Positions 46,528 to 55,594 of a stretch of 64,000 nucleotides of DNA are shown here, piece by piece. The notes below the pieces were generated by a model, which saw nothing but the letters and a program-made list of their open reading frames with translations, had not been told where the DNA came from and made no database searches. A program made the translations under genes and the position numbers. This DNA comes from Verrucomicrobiaceae bacterium (lineage in GTDB: Bacteria > Verrucomicrobiota > Verrucomicrobiia > Verrucomicrobiales > Verrucomicrobiaceae): contig CANGYJ010000005.1 in assembly GCA_947458455.1 (NCBI GenBank), forward strand, positions 1-64,000, in the 5' to 3' direction. The first letter of the stretch is position 1. The number at the start of each line of letters is the position of its first letter.

Positions 46528-48264
46528 ATGATTCGCCATCTCATTTTCCCATTTCTCGCGACGACAGCCACCGCCACCACCTGGCCACTGGACGCTGTGG
46601 ATGAAGCCCTCAAGCTCCACGGTCAGGCACGCCCTTTCGGTGGCAGCCTTGTGATGGATGGAGCCTCGCTGATCGAGCTCAAAGACAGCGCCAAGCTCGC
46701 TAGCGACACGTTCACCGTCTCGCTGTGGTTCAATCCGTATGTGCTGGAGGGCTCGCAGCAGATGCTCATCGGCAAAAATCGTTACTCGCTCGGCGAACGG
46801 CAATGGGGTATCACCATCGAACCAGATGGCAAAATGAAGGCGCATCTGCGGCAGGATGGTTGGAGTGAGATTACCTGCTCCGAGACTCTGAAAGCCGGTC
46901 ATTGGTATCTGGGGACACTGACGGTCGATTCAGGCAAAGCGGCGCTCTTTTTGAATGGAAAGCCCGTGGGTGCAGTGAAGCTCAAAAAGCCCATCTCGGG
47001 AACGGCGGCTCCCATCACGCTTGGCGGCATTCTGGACGATGGCAGGCCACGTCAGCAGTTCCACGGTGCACTCGATGACGTGCGATTCGAACCGCGAGTG
47101 ATGAGCTCGGAGGAGATCGCCGCGAGTTATCGGCCCATCACAGCCACGCACGAGCTGCCGAAGCCCAAAACGGCGGATTTTCCTTTGTGGGATGACTCAC
47201 AGAAGCTCGCGGAGGCCAAGGAGTTGCCCGTGCTCGACGGCGTGGACTTTCATGTTATCAAAAAATGGGACAAGGCAGCGGACGGTTACACCTTCCTTCA
47301 TGGCGTTGGCCTTTGCTGGCACAAAGGGAAGCTCTACGCCTCCATCGGCCACAACAAGGGCGATGAGAATACCGTGACCGAAGAGGCGCAATATCGCGTG
47401 AGTGAAGATGGCGGGAAGACGTGGAGCGAGCTCCGCGTGATCGACGCAGGTGAGGAAAAAGACCTCGCAGTGAGTCATGGCGTGTTCCTTTCCCATGCCG
47501 GGAAACTGTGGGCCTTCCACGGTGCCTACTACAACAAGATGGAGCGTATCCACACGCGTGCTTACTCGCTCGATGAAAGCACCGGTGAATGGATCAAGCA
47601 TGGCGTCGTGCTCGAAAACGGCTTCTGGGCGCTGAATCAGCCTATCAAGATGAACGACGGCAACTGGATCATGCCCGGCATCAGCGCGGGACCTTATTCA
47701 AACACCGGCACCTTCCCCGCTGCTGTCGCCATCAGTCATGGTGATGACTTCACGAAGTGGGACTTTGTCAGCATCCCCGTGCATGACGGACTGAAGATGT
47801 GGGGCGAGTCGTCGATCATCGTGGATGGCGCGAACGTGCTGAACATCGCCCGCTACGCCGCCAAACCTCTCGCCTTGATCGCGAAGAGTGCCGACCACGG
47901 CCGCACCTGGACCACCTTGGGTGAAAGCAACCTGCCCATGGCTACCAGCAAGCCCGCTGCAGGCATGCTGAGCAACGGTCGCCGCTACCTCGTCTGCACG
48001 ACTGCCGCCAACAACGGCGGCCGACGCGCTCCACTCACCCTCGCCATCAGCAAACCTGGCGAAGAGGTCTTCAGCCAAGTCTTCGCCATCCGCCACGCCG
48101 AGCACAGCGGCCCCGGCGAGTCGAATCCGAAGGCCTCTTTGAGTTATCCCTGCGCCACCGAGCACGAAGGCAAACTCTACGTGGGCTTCTCCAACAACGC
48201 TGGCCGCAAAGGTAACCTCAACAGCGCCGAGATGGCGGTGATTCCGATAGAGCGGCTGAAATAG
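46528..48264 (+). CDS. Secreted sialidase-like protein with N-terminal LamG domain
   Basis: Protein of 578 residues with a weak signal peptide (MIRHLIFPFLATTATATTWP). Residues about 40-205 look like a LamG/concanavalin-type domain ('FTVSLWFNPYVLEGSQQMLI', 'ALDDVRFEPRVMSSEEIAAS'). The rest is a six-bladed propeller of BNR type with Asp boxes 'SEDGGKTW' (about 292) and 'SADHGRTW' (about 453). Such proteins are annotated as exo-alpha-sialidases in Verrucomicrobia, often without proof of sialic acid as substrate. The arginine triad could not be placed with certainty. Confidence 0.85.
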   Translation: MIRHLIFPFLATTATATTWPLDAVDEALKLHGQARPFGGSLVMDGASLIELKDSAKLASDTFTVSLWFNPYVLEGSQQMLIGKNRYSLGERQWGITIEPDGKMKAHLRQDGWSEITCSETLKAGHWYLGTLTVDSGKAALFLNGKPVGAVKLKKPISGTAAPITLGGILDDGRPRQQFHGALDDVRFEPRVMSSEEIAASYRPITATHELPKPKTADFPLWDDSQKLAEAKELPVLDGVDFHVIKKWDKAADGYTFLHGVGLCWHKGKLYASIGHNKGDENTVTEEAQYRVSEDGGKTWSELRVIDAGEEKDLAVSHGVFLSHAGKLWAFHGAYYNKMERIHTRAYSLDESTGEWIKHGVVLENGFWALNQPIKMNDGNWIMPGISAGPYSNTGTFPAAVAISHGDDFTKWDFVSIPVHDGLKMWGESSIIVDGANVLNIARYAAKPLALIAKSADHGRTWTTLGESNLPMATSKPAAGMLSNGRRYLVCTTAANNGGRRAPLTLAISKPGEEVFSQVFAIRHAEHSGPGESNPKASLSYPCATEHEGKLYVGFSNNAGRKGNLNSAEMAVIPIERLK

Positions 48265-48286
48265 CTTCGATTGCCAATCGAAGCTA
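48262..48286. repeat. Perfect hairpin between convergent genes
   Basis: tagcttcgattgccaatcga followed by agcta: a perfect inverted repeat of 11 pairs overlapping the sialidase stop and the end of pepD. It may serve as a two-way terminator. Identical stem words were not seen elsewhere in the window. Confidence 0.85.
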
Positions 48287-49732
48287 CATCGCTGCCAGCG
48301 TCGCGGTGAGCAGCTTCCAGAACTTCTGGGCGGATGAAATGCTGGCGCACTCTTTCTCCGAATGGGCTTCGTGGATGTTCGGACCGAAGGAGATCATGTC
48401 GAGGTCCGGATAGGCGATGGAGATGACGCCACATTCGAGGCCAGCATGGCAGGCGCTGACTTTGACGTCGTGGCCGAAGAGATCGCGGTAGATCGTCTTC
48501 ATCTTCTCCAGGATGGGGGATTCGGCGCTGGGGCTCCAACCGGGGTAGCCAGCATCTTGGACGACCTTTGCGCCGATCATTTCAAAAGGTGCGGCAAAGG
48601 CACGAGCGACATCCACCTTGCTCGAATCGACCGAACTGCGCTGAAGGCCGCTCCATTCGGCGTGGCCATTGCCCAGCGAGATGAGCGAGAGATTCGATGA
48701 AGCCTCGACGAGGCCAGGAACGACGGGACTCATGCGATAAACGCCATTCACCGCGGCCTGGAGGGCCAAAACGATGGGCTTTTGCACAAAGTCGGCCATC
48801 GTGGGGATGTGGCCATGCACGGGCTTCACCGGCTGCGTGGTGATGCTCAGGTGCGGTTCGATGAGGCGGAACTCCTCACGAATACCAGCGACCTCTTGAG
48901 CGAAAATGTCATCAAATCGCGGCTGATCGAGGATCACGATCTGGGCGGTGCATTGCGCCGGAATCGCGTTCCGGGCACTGCCGCCACGCATCGAGGCCAG
49001 AGCGGCGACTTTCTCACCGCAGGCACTCAAGATCCGCGCCATGAGCTTGATGGCATTCGCGCGGCCTTCGTGGATTTGCAGGCCGGAATGCCCGCCGCGC
49101 AGTCCGGTGATGTGAATGGCGAGGTAAGGCTCTTCGGGTCCATGCCCGGCCTCCGTGTAGTCGAGGCTCGCCAGGGTATCCACGCCACCTGCGCAGCCGA
49201 TGGTGAAGGTGTCGTCCTCCTCGGAGTCGAGGTTGAGCATCGTTTTGCCCGTGAGCAGGCCCGGTTGCAGCCCCAGAGCCCCGCCCATGCCCTGCTCTTC
49301 ATCCAGGGTGAAAAGCGCCTCGATGGGCGGATGGGAGAGGTCTTTGGAGGCCAACACCGCGAGGATCGCGGCGACGCCGAGGCCGTTGTCCGCACCGAGC
49401 GTGGTGCCGCGTGCCCGCACCCAATCGCCGTCTACCCACATGTCGATGCCCTGCGTGTCGAAGTCGAATTTCAGCCCATCCGCCGCCTTGTGGACCATGT
49501 CGAGATGCGCTTGCAGGATGACCGCCGGCCTTCCCTGCCGATCCCTCGTGGCAGGCTTCTTCAAGATGACATTGCCAGCGCGGTCGAGCACCGAGGTCAG
49601 GCCATGCTGCTCGGCAAAACTGCGCACAAAGGCCACGACACGTTCCTCGCGCTTCGACGGCCGTGGCACGGCATTGAGATCGGCGAAGCAGTTCCAGAGA
49701 GCGTTGGGTTCGAGGGCGCGAAGGTCAGGCAT
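48284..49732 (-). CDS. pepD: Aminoacyl-histidine dipeptidase (M20 family)
   Basis: Protein of 482 residues, the PepD length. It opens 'LEPNALWNCFADLNAVPRPS' and has 'VILQAHLDMVHKAADG' (zinc His and Asp), 'RARGTTLGADNGLGVAAILA' (bridging Asp), 'LFTLDEEQGMGGALGLQPGL' (catalytic Glu) and 'DSEEDDTFTIGCAGG'. PepD hydrolyses dipeptides such as carnosine in the cytoplasm. It is convergent with the sialidase gene, sharing the hairpin at 48262-48286. Confidence 0.96.
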   Translation of the reverse strand: MPDLRALEPNALWNCFADLNAVPRPSKREERVVAFVRSFAEQHGLTSVLDRAGNVILKKPATRDRQGRPAVILQAHLDMVHKAADGLKFDFDTQGIDMWVDGDWVRARGTTLGADNGLGVAAILAVLASKDLSHPPIEALFTLDEEQGMGGALGLQPGLLTGKTMLNLDSEEDDTFTIGCAGGVDTLASLDYTEAGHGPEEPYLAIHITGLRGGHSGLQIHEGRANAIKLMARILSACGEKVAALASMRGGSARNAIPAQCTAQIVILDQPRFDDIFAQEVAGIREEFRLIEPHLSITTQPVKPVHGHIPTMADFVQKPIVLALQAAVNGVYRMSPVVPGLVEASSNLSLISLGNGHAEWSGLQRSSVDSSKVDVARAFAAPFEMIGAKVVQDAGYPGWSPSAESPILEKMKTIYRDLFGHDVKVSACHAGLECGVISIAYPDLDMISFGPNIHEAHSEKECASISSAQKFWKLLTATLAAM

Positions 49733-49909
49733 GGGGCGGGCAGGCTGGGGCGGATCGAGAAGGCTTCAAGGGCATTCGCAGACTGGCTGCATCATGCGGC
49801 CATCAGTGAGGATGATAAAAAATCGACTTAGATACTTCAGATTGATTTGTATATTCATATTAATTATTTTTATATTTTTATTTTTAATGATAAATTACCC
49901 ACCCGGCCA

Positions 49910-50417
49910 GGAACTGGAAACGCTCAACCATCCTGCTCTCCGCATTCGCCCTGCCATTCACCGCACGGGCGGATGTCATCACCGATTGGAATACGCTGAT
50001 GCGACAGACCTTTGCGGCGGAGGCCCGCTCTGCCACACCGCCGATGAACTCGCGCACCATGGGCATGCTGGGAGGCTCCATGTTTGACGCGGTGAACTCC
50101 GTGAACCGGAACTACGAGTCCTATACCAGCTATTTTGACCCGACCACCGCAGGTATCGGCATCGATGCGACCGCCGCGGCGGCGGCTGCCGCACCTTTAG
50201 CAGCTTCAGCGAAGCGGCTGCCGAGGCAGGCATGAGCCGAATCTATGGCGGCATCCACTGGCAGTCCGAAAACAGCGATGGAGCCACCCTTGGAGCCGCT
50301 GTGGCAAGCTTCACGACTGAAAACTTCCTCCTCCCGGTGCCTGAACCTACCGGTGCTCTTTTGATCAGCTCCGCAGGCTTCCTGATGCTGCTGCGCCGCC
50401 GTTCCCGTTTCGTATAA
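49910..50417 (+). pseudogene. Vanadium-dependent haloperoxidase (PEP-CTERM), internally deleted
   Basis: The first frame (49910 to about 50190) encodes a signal peptide ('KRSTILLSAFALPFTARADV') and the start of a PAP2/vanadium chloroperoxidase-like enzyme ('SRTMGMLGGSMFDAVNSVNR'). The last frame (about 50190-50417) encodes the end of the same kind of enzyme ('FSSFSEAAAEAGMSRIYGGI') and a PEP-CTERM tail ('VPEPTGALLISSAGFLMLLR'). The middle, with all vanadate ligands, is missing, and the two parts are in different frames. No in-frame start codon precedes the signal peptide: TGA and TAA stand there. The gene is dead. Confidence 0.85.
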
Positions 50418-50434
50418 AAACCTTTCCCTAAACG

Positions 50435-50470
50435 AAAAAGCCGCCGCGGGGATGCTCACGGCGGCTTTTT
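50435..50470 (+). terminator. Rho-independent terminator behind the haloperoxidase remnant
   Basis: The stem aaaaagccgccg/cggcggcttttt with a 12-base loop ends in T, and starts in A, so it can work both ways. It also stands 16 bases behind the stop of the opposite gene (50487). Confidence 0.93.
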
Positions 50471-50486
50471 CATGAATCAGGCTGGT

Positions 50487-51371
50487 TCAACCATGACGAC
50501 CTTTGAAGGTCAGTTCGGCTATGCCGCTCTTGTCGAGGCCGCCGAGACCGAGCGAGACCATCTTGTCGTATTGGGCCTTCGTGGCGGCATTGAGGGGGAG
50601 GTTGAGGCCGACGCTTTCAGCGACTCCGGCGGCGATGCCGCTATCCTTCGCGGCATGCTCGGCGGAAAACCAGCAATCGTGCTCGCGGGCCACCATATCG
50701 CCCGCATCGGTTTCGAGCACGCGGGAGTTTGCCCCCGTCTGGCTAAAGACCTCACGGATGAGGTTCAAATCATGGCCGAGAGCCGCAGCGAGGCCGAGAC
50801 CTTCGGCGAGACCGGCGGTGTTGATGTTCATCACCATGTTCACGAGGGCTTTGACCTCAGCAGCGCTGCCTGGGCCGCCAATGAAGCGGCGATTCACGCT
50901 CATCTGCTCGATCACGGCCCTCACCTTCTCGTAAACAGGTTCGTCGCCACCGAGCATGAGGTAGAGCTTGCCCTCGCGGGCGTGGCTGATGCTGGAAGCC
51001 ATGCAGGCCTCCAGGCTATCGGCACCGGCTTTCTTCGCAGCGTCATACACCTCGCGAAACATGGCGGGAGAAAGCGTGGCGCAGTTGATGAAGATCTTGC
51101 CAGCGGCTCCCGTGAGGAGGTTATCCCCTGCCCCGAAGTAGATGGAACGCATGGCGGCATCGTTGGTGATGACGGTGAAAATGACATCGGCAGCAGCGGT
51201 GACGTCCGCCAGCTTCGTGCAGGCTTTGCAACCCAGCTCGGCGGCGAGTTCGGCAGCGGCTGGAGCATTCACATCGAGAACGGCGGCGACACTGTATCCG
51301 CACTCCTTGAGGCGGCGGGCCATGTTGGCCCCCATTTTTCCGACTCCGACAAAGGCGACTGTTTGAGACAT
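50487..51371 (-). CDS. Beta-hydroxyacid dehydrogenase (3-hydroxyisobutyrate dehydrogenase type)
   Basis: Protein of 294 residues. It begins 'MSQTVAFVGVGKMGANMARR' with the GxGxMG nucleotide loop, has 'KIFINCATLSPAMFREVYDA' in the substrate region (Ser-Pro instead of the usual Gly-rich signature), 'GGPGSAAEVKALVNMVMNIN' with the catalytic Lys, and a C-terminal helical domain ('FSAEHAAKDSGIAAGVAESV'). It oxidises or reduces a 3-hydroxy acid with NAD(P); the substrate is unknown. The gene stands alone between terminators. Confidence 0.93.
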   Translation of the reverse strand: MSQTVAFVGVGKMGANMARRLKECGYSVAAVLDVNAPAAAELAAELGCKACTKLADVTAAADVIFTVITNDAAMRSIYFGAGDNLLTGAAGKIFINCATLSPAMFREVYDAAKKAGADSLEACMASSISHAREGKLYLMLGGDEPVYEKVRAVIEQMSVNRRFIGGPGSAAEVKALVNMVMNINTAGLAEGLGLAAALGHDLNLIREVFSQTGANSRVLETDAGDMVAREHDCWFSAEHAAKDSGIAAGVAESVGLNLPLNAATKAQYDKMVSLGLGGLDKSGIAELTFKGRHG

Positions 51372-51541
51372 GGTGTTGGTAGGTTGGTTGGGTGAAGATT
51401 GGATCAGGCAGCGGCTTCCTCGACGCTAACAAGAATAAGACTTCCTAAAGGTGTCATGCTGTCGTGGTCAACGGGTACATCTCTCCATGGCCACATTCTA
51501 CGGACCTAGGCCAGGGTTCTTCACAGCAATGCAGGCCAGCC

Positions 51542-52540
51542 TCACAGCGCTTCAAGCTGTCGGCCGATTTCGCCGTAGTAGCCGAAGACCATGCTGAGGA
51601 TGCGGTAGGCCACATAGAGCACCACACCCACGTAGAAAATCTTGGGCAGCCAGGAGCTGGCGACTTGGAGGGATTCCTGCGCCTCAATCATCTCGGCGGC
51701 GGCCCAGGAATTCATCTCGCGGTCGAGCGTGCCAGCTTCTTCGGCGGTGGAGATGCTGTGGACGAAGGAAATGGGAAAGCCATGCACGTCCGCCATGGAG
51801 CCGGCAATCATTTCTCCTTGGGCGATTTTTTTGGCGGCATCTTCGGCGGCTTGGCGCAGCACGCCGCTATGGGCGGCCTCGCCGGAGAGTCGCATGCATT
51901 CGGTCATGCGCATGCCAGCGAGCAGGCAGGCATGAAAGACCTGCGCAAAACGTGCCAACGCCCAATGCCGCCGCACGCTGCCGATCAGCGGGATGCGCCA
52001 AAGCCAGGTCTCCACCTCGGCGGATTCGATGCCTTTGCGAGAAAGCCAACGCCAACCCATGACGAGCAGCAGGATGGCGAGCCAAAGCAGCAGCAGCGTG
52101 AGCACCAGACGGCGCACCGGATGATCCTCCCCACCCTGCATGTCGGCGAGGACAATGGCGGGCAGCTCCGGCAAGGCCACGGCGAAGTGAGCGAGCACCA
52201 GCGGATACAGCATGGCGGAGCGCATCTGCCGAAGGCCCAGCTCCCAGGCCTCGAAATACCGAGCCAGATGCCCGAAACCATCCGCCAACCTACCGCTGCG
52301 TTCACCGGCGGAGATCAGCGTGATCTCCAGACCATCGGAAAAGGCCGCGTTATGCTCCTGCACCGCCTCCGCCACGCTGTGACCAGCCGCGAGACCTTTC
52401 TGCAAGCCTAGCAGCCACGTCCGGCGGGCATGGGAGGGCTGCTGACCGAGCAGCAGCTCCAGCGAGCGATCGAGGTGAAAGGAGGCGCCCACCAGCTTTG
52501 CCAGGTCGCGGTAGAGGGAGGCCTTTTCGGAGAGTTTCAT
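51542..52540 (-). CDS. GspF/PilC-family inner membrane protein, isolated
   Basis: Protein of 332 residues from the ATG at 52540 (MKLSEKASLYRDLAKLVGAS). It has the T2SF layout of two cytoplasmic helical domains: first about 1-100 ('SLYRDLAKLVGASFHLDRSL', 'ISAGERSGRLADGFGHLARY') and second about 200-300 ('ALARFAQVFHACLLAGMRMT', 'ISTAEEAGTLDREMNSWAAA'), with membrane segments between and at the end. GspF organises type II secretion or type IV pilus assembly. Its partners (ATPase GspE, secretin, pseudopilins) are not near. It is shorter than typical GspF (about 400). Confidence 0.85.
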   Translation of the reverse strand: MKLSEKASLYRDLAKLVGASFHLDRSLELLLGQQPSHARRTWLLGLQKGLAAGHSVAEAVQEHNAAFSDGLEITLISAGERSGRLADGFGHLARYFEAWELGLRQMRSAMLYPLVLAHFAVALPELPAIVLADMQGGEDHPVRRLVLTLLLLWLAILLLVMGWRWLSRKGIESAEVETWLWRIPLIGSVRRHWALARFAQVFHACLLAGMRMTECMRLSGEAAHSGVLRQAAEDAAKKIAQGEMIAGSMADVHGFPISFVHSISTAEEAGTLDREMNSWAAAEMIEAQESLQVASSWLPKIFYVGVVLYVAYRILSMVFGYYGEIGRQLEAL

Positions 52541-52652
52541 CACGCGGAGGACGGAAGCCTCGCCGCTGGCAACCTCCGAGGCAACTTTGACGCTAATTAT
52601 AAAATCATCTCTTGGCAGAAAGGCCTGAACCTGAGTAAAAAGCCCGCTCCAA

Positions 52653-53702
52653 ATGGCACTCTCCGACCGAATCGACCCCGACGCCCGCTGGATGCACCTG
52701 GCTATCGACCAAGCCAAGCGTGGCATCGGCCTCACCAGCCCGAATCCGCCCGTCGGAGCCGTGATCGTGGCTCAGGACCGTGTGATCGGGCAGGGCTATC
52801 ATGCCAAAGCAGGCGGCCCACATGCCGAGGTGGAGGCCATCAAGGATGCGAAGACGAATTTCCCCAAGCTGCTGCCCGGTGCCACCATCTACGTCACGCT
52901 GGAGCCCTGCTGCACGCATGGCCGCACCGGTCCCTGCACGGAGGCCATCCAGTCCGCAGGCATCCGCCGCGTGGTCTATGGAGCCGATGATCCCAATCCC
53001 GCGCATCACCAGCGGGCGCGGGACATTTTTGTGCTCGCCGGCATCGGGGTGAAGGCCGGTACGCTCCTCGAAGAGTGCCGTGATCTGATCCGCCCCTTCA
53101 CCAAATGGATCACCACTGGCCTGCCCTATGTCATTGCCAAGGCCGGGCAAAGCCTCGACGGCCGCATCACTCGTCCTACGGGCGAAAGCCAGTGGCTCAC
53201 CAGCAGTGCCGCCCGCATCCATGGCCGCCGCCTGCGCCTGCGGGCAGATGCCATCATCGTGGGAGCGGAAACGGTGCGGAAGGATAATCCACGCCTCAAC
53301 CTCCGTGATGGCTGCGCTGCCACGGGCAAGGAGCAGCCCTGGCGTGTCATCCTCACTCGCAGCGGAGACATTCCAGCGCACAGCCACCTGCTGACCGATG
53401 CCTACAAGGAACGCACGCTGGTCATGCAGGGCATCGAACTGCGGGATGTGCTGCTCCAGCTCAGCGAACGCGGCGTCGTCACCGTGCTCATTGAAGGCGG
53501 CGGCATCATTTTAGGCCATGCCTTCCGCGAACAACTCGTCGATGAGGTTCACTGGTACATCGCTCCCCTGCTCTGCGGTGGCGGCCAACCTTCCCTCGCC
53601 GGCACTGCTCTTCCCGCCTCCGTGGAGCTCGATCATGCCAAAGTCATGCCGATCGGCGACAACGTCCACATCAGCGGCTATCCGAAGTGGCCTGCAAAGT
53701 GA
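52653..53702 (+). CDS. ribD: Bifunctional riboflavin deaminase/reductase
   Basis: Protein of 349 residues. The deaminase domain has 'AKAGGPHAEVEAIKDAKTNF' (His and catalytic Glu) and 'TLEPCCTHGRTGPCTEAIQS' (zinc Cys pair). The reductase domain has 'VIAKAGQSLDGRITRPTGES', 'WLTSSAARIHGRRLRLRADA' and 'VLIEGGGIILGHAFREQLVD'. It catalyses the second and third steps of riboflavin synthesis from GTP. No other rib gene is near. It is divergent from the GspF gene and convergent with panD, with 14 bases to panD. Confidence 0.97.
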   Translation: MALSDRIDPDARWMHLAIDQAKRGIGLTSPNPPVGAVIVAQDRVIGQGYHAKAGGPHAEVEAIKDAKTNFPKLLPGATIYVTLEPCCTHGRTGPCTEAIQSAGIRRVVYGADDPNPAHHQRARDIFVLAGIGVKAGTLLEECRDLIRPFTKWITTGLPYVIAKAGQSLDGRITRPTGESQWLTSSAARIHGRRLRLRADAIIVGAETVRKDNPRLNLRDGCAATGKEQPWRVILTRSGDIPAHSHLLTDAYKERTLVMQGIELRDVLLQLSERGVVTVLIEGGGIILGHAFREQLVDEVHWYIAPLLCGGGQPSLAGTALPASVELDHAKVMPIGDNVHISGYPKWPAK

Positions 53703-53716
53703 GGCGCTACAAAGGC

Positions 53717-54067
53717 TTACTTCACCGTCCGATTCACGATCTCGTTTTTCTCATTCAAAAGCAGCCGCTTCGGCGTGACGGGCGTTTCTGAAACTCCCCA
53801 GGCCATAATGGTGACGCGATGGCCGGTATGGATGAGATGCGCGGCGGCCCCATTGATGACGATCTGACCGGAACCACGCGGGCCGGGGATGACGTAGGTT
53901 TCAAGGCGCTGACCGCCCGTGATGGAGGTGACGAGCACCTTTTCACCGTCCCACAGATCGGCACTCTCCATCAGGTCAAGAGGGATGGTGATGCTGCCTT
54001 CGTAGTCGATGTTGGCATCGGTGATGCAGGCGCGGTGGAGCTTGGATTTGAGAAGGTGTCGGAGCAC
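53717..54067 (-). CDS. panD: Aspartate 1-decarboxylase
   Basis: Protein of 116 residues starting at GTG ([20 protein letters not shown]). It has '[15 protein letters not shown]', where cleavage between the Gly and the Ser at about 24-25 creates the pyruvoyl cofactor, and '[20 protein letters not shown]', the substrate region. It makes beta-alanine for pantothenate and coenzyme A. The amidohydrolase gene lies 68 bases upstream on the same strand. Confidence 0.96.
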   Translation of the reverse strand: MLRHLLKSKLHRACITDANIDYEGSITIPLDLMESADLWDGEKVLVTSITGGQRLETYVIPGPRGSGQIVINGAAAHLIHTGHRVTIMAWGVSETPVTPKRLLLNEKNEIVNRTVK

Positions 54068-54135
54068 TCGCCAGAGTGCCGCGATGCCTCACGGGGTCAA
54101 GGCACGGCATGCCTCGCGAAGCTCAAAAAACTCTC

Positions 54136-55053
54136 TCACGAGAAGAAAACCTTCTCCGCCGTGCCGCGAAGCATCCAGGCCTTGTCGGAGGCACTCAGGA
54201 AGTCGAGGCGATCCCGGATCAGCGCGATGGAATCGTGGTAGTTGTGCCCCGGATCGACCTGGAAAGGGCAATCACTGGCCCACATCATCCGCTGCGGCCC
54301 AAACGCATCCCGCACGCGGCGGATCAGCGGCCCCATATCGAGGTAAGGCGCTTTTTTGGCACCCAGCGCATAAAACGCACTCGCCTTCACATGCGTGCGG
54401 TGGTGCCGCGCCAAGCGCAGCAAAGCGGCCACATCGGATTCCTTGGGCGGCCCCGCCATGCCGAGCCGGGCGAAGTGATCGATGACCACGCTCGTGTCAG
54501 GATACCACTCACACATCTTGTCGATGAGTGGGAGGGTGTCGGGATTGATCAGCGGGCACACGCTGGCATTCAGCTCCGCCGCCGTTTTCCAAAGCGTGGC
54601 CATGCCGGGACTGCCGAGCCACGCCGAGAGATTCTTCTGCGCACCCGCAGAGATGCGAAAGCCACGCACGCCCTGCTTCACCAGCTTGGCCATGGTCACC
54701 GCCACATCGGGTGCCTGCTCATCCACGATCGCCACGCCGCTGAAGATGCCCGGATGCGCCTTCATCACATCGAGCATGTAGCGATTGTCCTGCTGATAGT
54801 AGCTCATCTGGATGAGTACGATGCGGCGCACGCCCTCGGAGTGGCAGTGGGCGAAGAGTTGCTCCGGCGTGAAGCTCGGCGGGCGCATGTCACTCACCGC
54901 ATAGCCGCGAGCGAGTGGATACTTTTCCACCTCAGGCGTCCACACATGCACATGGGCGTCGATATGATCCCCGCCTGCCTTTGAGCGGAGCAATTCACAG
55001 CCGCTGAGAGAGGCGGCACCAGCGGTGGCAAGAAAAGAACGGCGGGTGGTCAT
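54136..55053 (-). CDS. Exported amidohydrolase-2 family protein
   Basis: Protein of 305 residues from the ATG at 55053 (MTTRRSFLATAGAASLSGCE). The N-terminus has a twin-arginine motif and a lipobox-like 'LSGC', so it could be an exported lipoprotein. The body has 'DHIDAHVHVWTPEVEKYPLA' with the metal HxH, 'VRRIVLIQMSYYQQDNRYML', 'PDTSVVIDHFARLGM' and 'RMMWASDCPFQ' with the metal Asp, as in amidohydrolase-2 (lactonase or decarboxylase-like) enzymes. The substrate is open. A cupin gene lies 41 bases upstream on the same strand. Confidence 0.9.
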   Translation of the reverse strand: MTTRRSFLATAGAASLSGCELLRSKAGGDHIDAHVHVWTPEVEKYPLARGYAVSDMRPPSFTPEQLFAHCHSEGVRRIVLIQMSYYQQDNRYMLDVMKAHPGIFSGVAIVDEQAPDVAVTMAKLVKQGVRGFRISAGAQKNLSAWLGSPGMATLWKTAAELNASVCPLINPDTLPLIDKMCEWYPDTSVVIDHFARLGMAGPPKESDVAALLRLARHHRTHVKASAFYALGAKKAPYLDMGPLIRRVRDAFGPQRMMWASDCPFQVDPGHNYHDSIALIRDRLDFLSASDKAWMLRGTAEKVFFS

Positions 55054-55094
55054 GGGGGATGAAAGAGGTGAGCGGCTTACCTGAGCAGCCTCGA

Positions 55095-55511
55095 CTACGC
55101 GGCGCGGAGGGATTTCCACGGCTCTTCCTCGCTGTGATCGACGAGGCCGGGTTCGTCCGCCTTGGCAGGAGAGAGGATGGCGAGGAAGACGAGCATCTCA
55201 TCACCCGCATTCCAGGTGCCGTGGATCTCGCCCATCGGGATGAAGGCCATGTCGCCAGGGCCGAGGAGTTTCTTCTGCTGGCCCACCCACTGCTCCGCCT
55301 TGCCGGAGATGATGTAGATCACCTCCTCGCGGGTGGGGTGCGAGTGAAAGGGATGGCTGCGGCCGGGTTCCATGTTCGCCCGCACCATCATGAGGTGCTC
55401 GTTGTTCACGATGTCGCCCCGGCACAGCCACTCTTCGAGGGTCCAGGGGGAGAGGAAGTCCACTTTTTCAGCGGCGGTGACAAAACGGCGTTCGGCGATG
55501 GTGTCGGGCAT
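55095..55511 (-). CDS. Cupin-domain protein
   Basis: Protein of 138 residues. A single cupin barrel has motif 1 'PGRSHPFHSHPTREEVIYII' (metal His, His, Glu) and motif 2 'LLGPGDMAFIPMGEIHGTWN' (metal His). The N-terminus is 'MPDTIAERRFVTAAEKVDFL'. It probably binds a divalent metal and a small sugar or acid. It lies upstream of the amidohydrolase on the same strand, which suggests a shared pathway. No enzyme activity can be stated. Confidence 0.9.
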   Translation of the reverse strand: MPDTIAERRFVTAAEKVDFLSPWTLEEWLCRGDIVNNEHLMMVRANMEPGRSHPFHSHPTREEVIYIISGKAEQWVGQQKKLLGPGDMAFIPMGEIHGTWNAGDEMLVFLAILSPAKADEPGLVDHSEEEPWKSLRAA

Positions 55512-55594
55512 GGTGAGGTGAAAAGGCTAGCGGGAGGCAAACGCGGCGGCAAGCAGGCGCTTTGCACGCCGAGCTATCTGTTCTACCACGGGAC

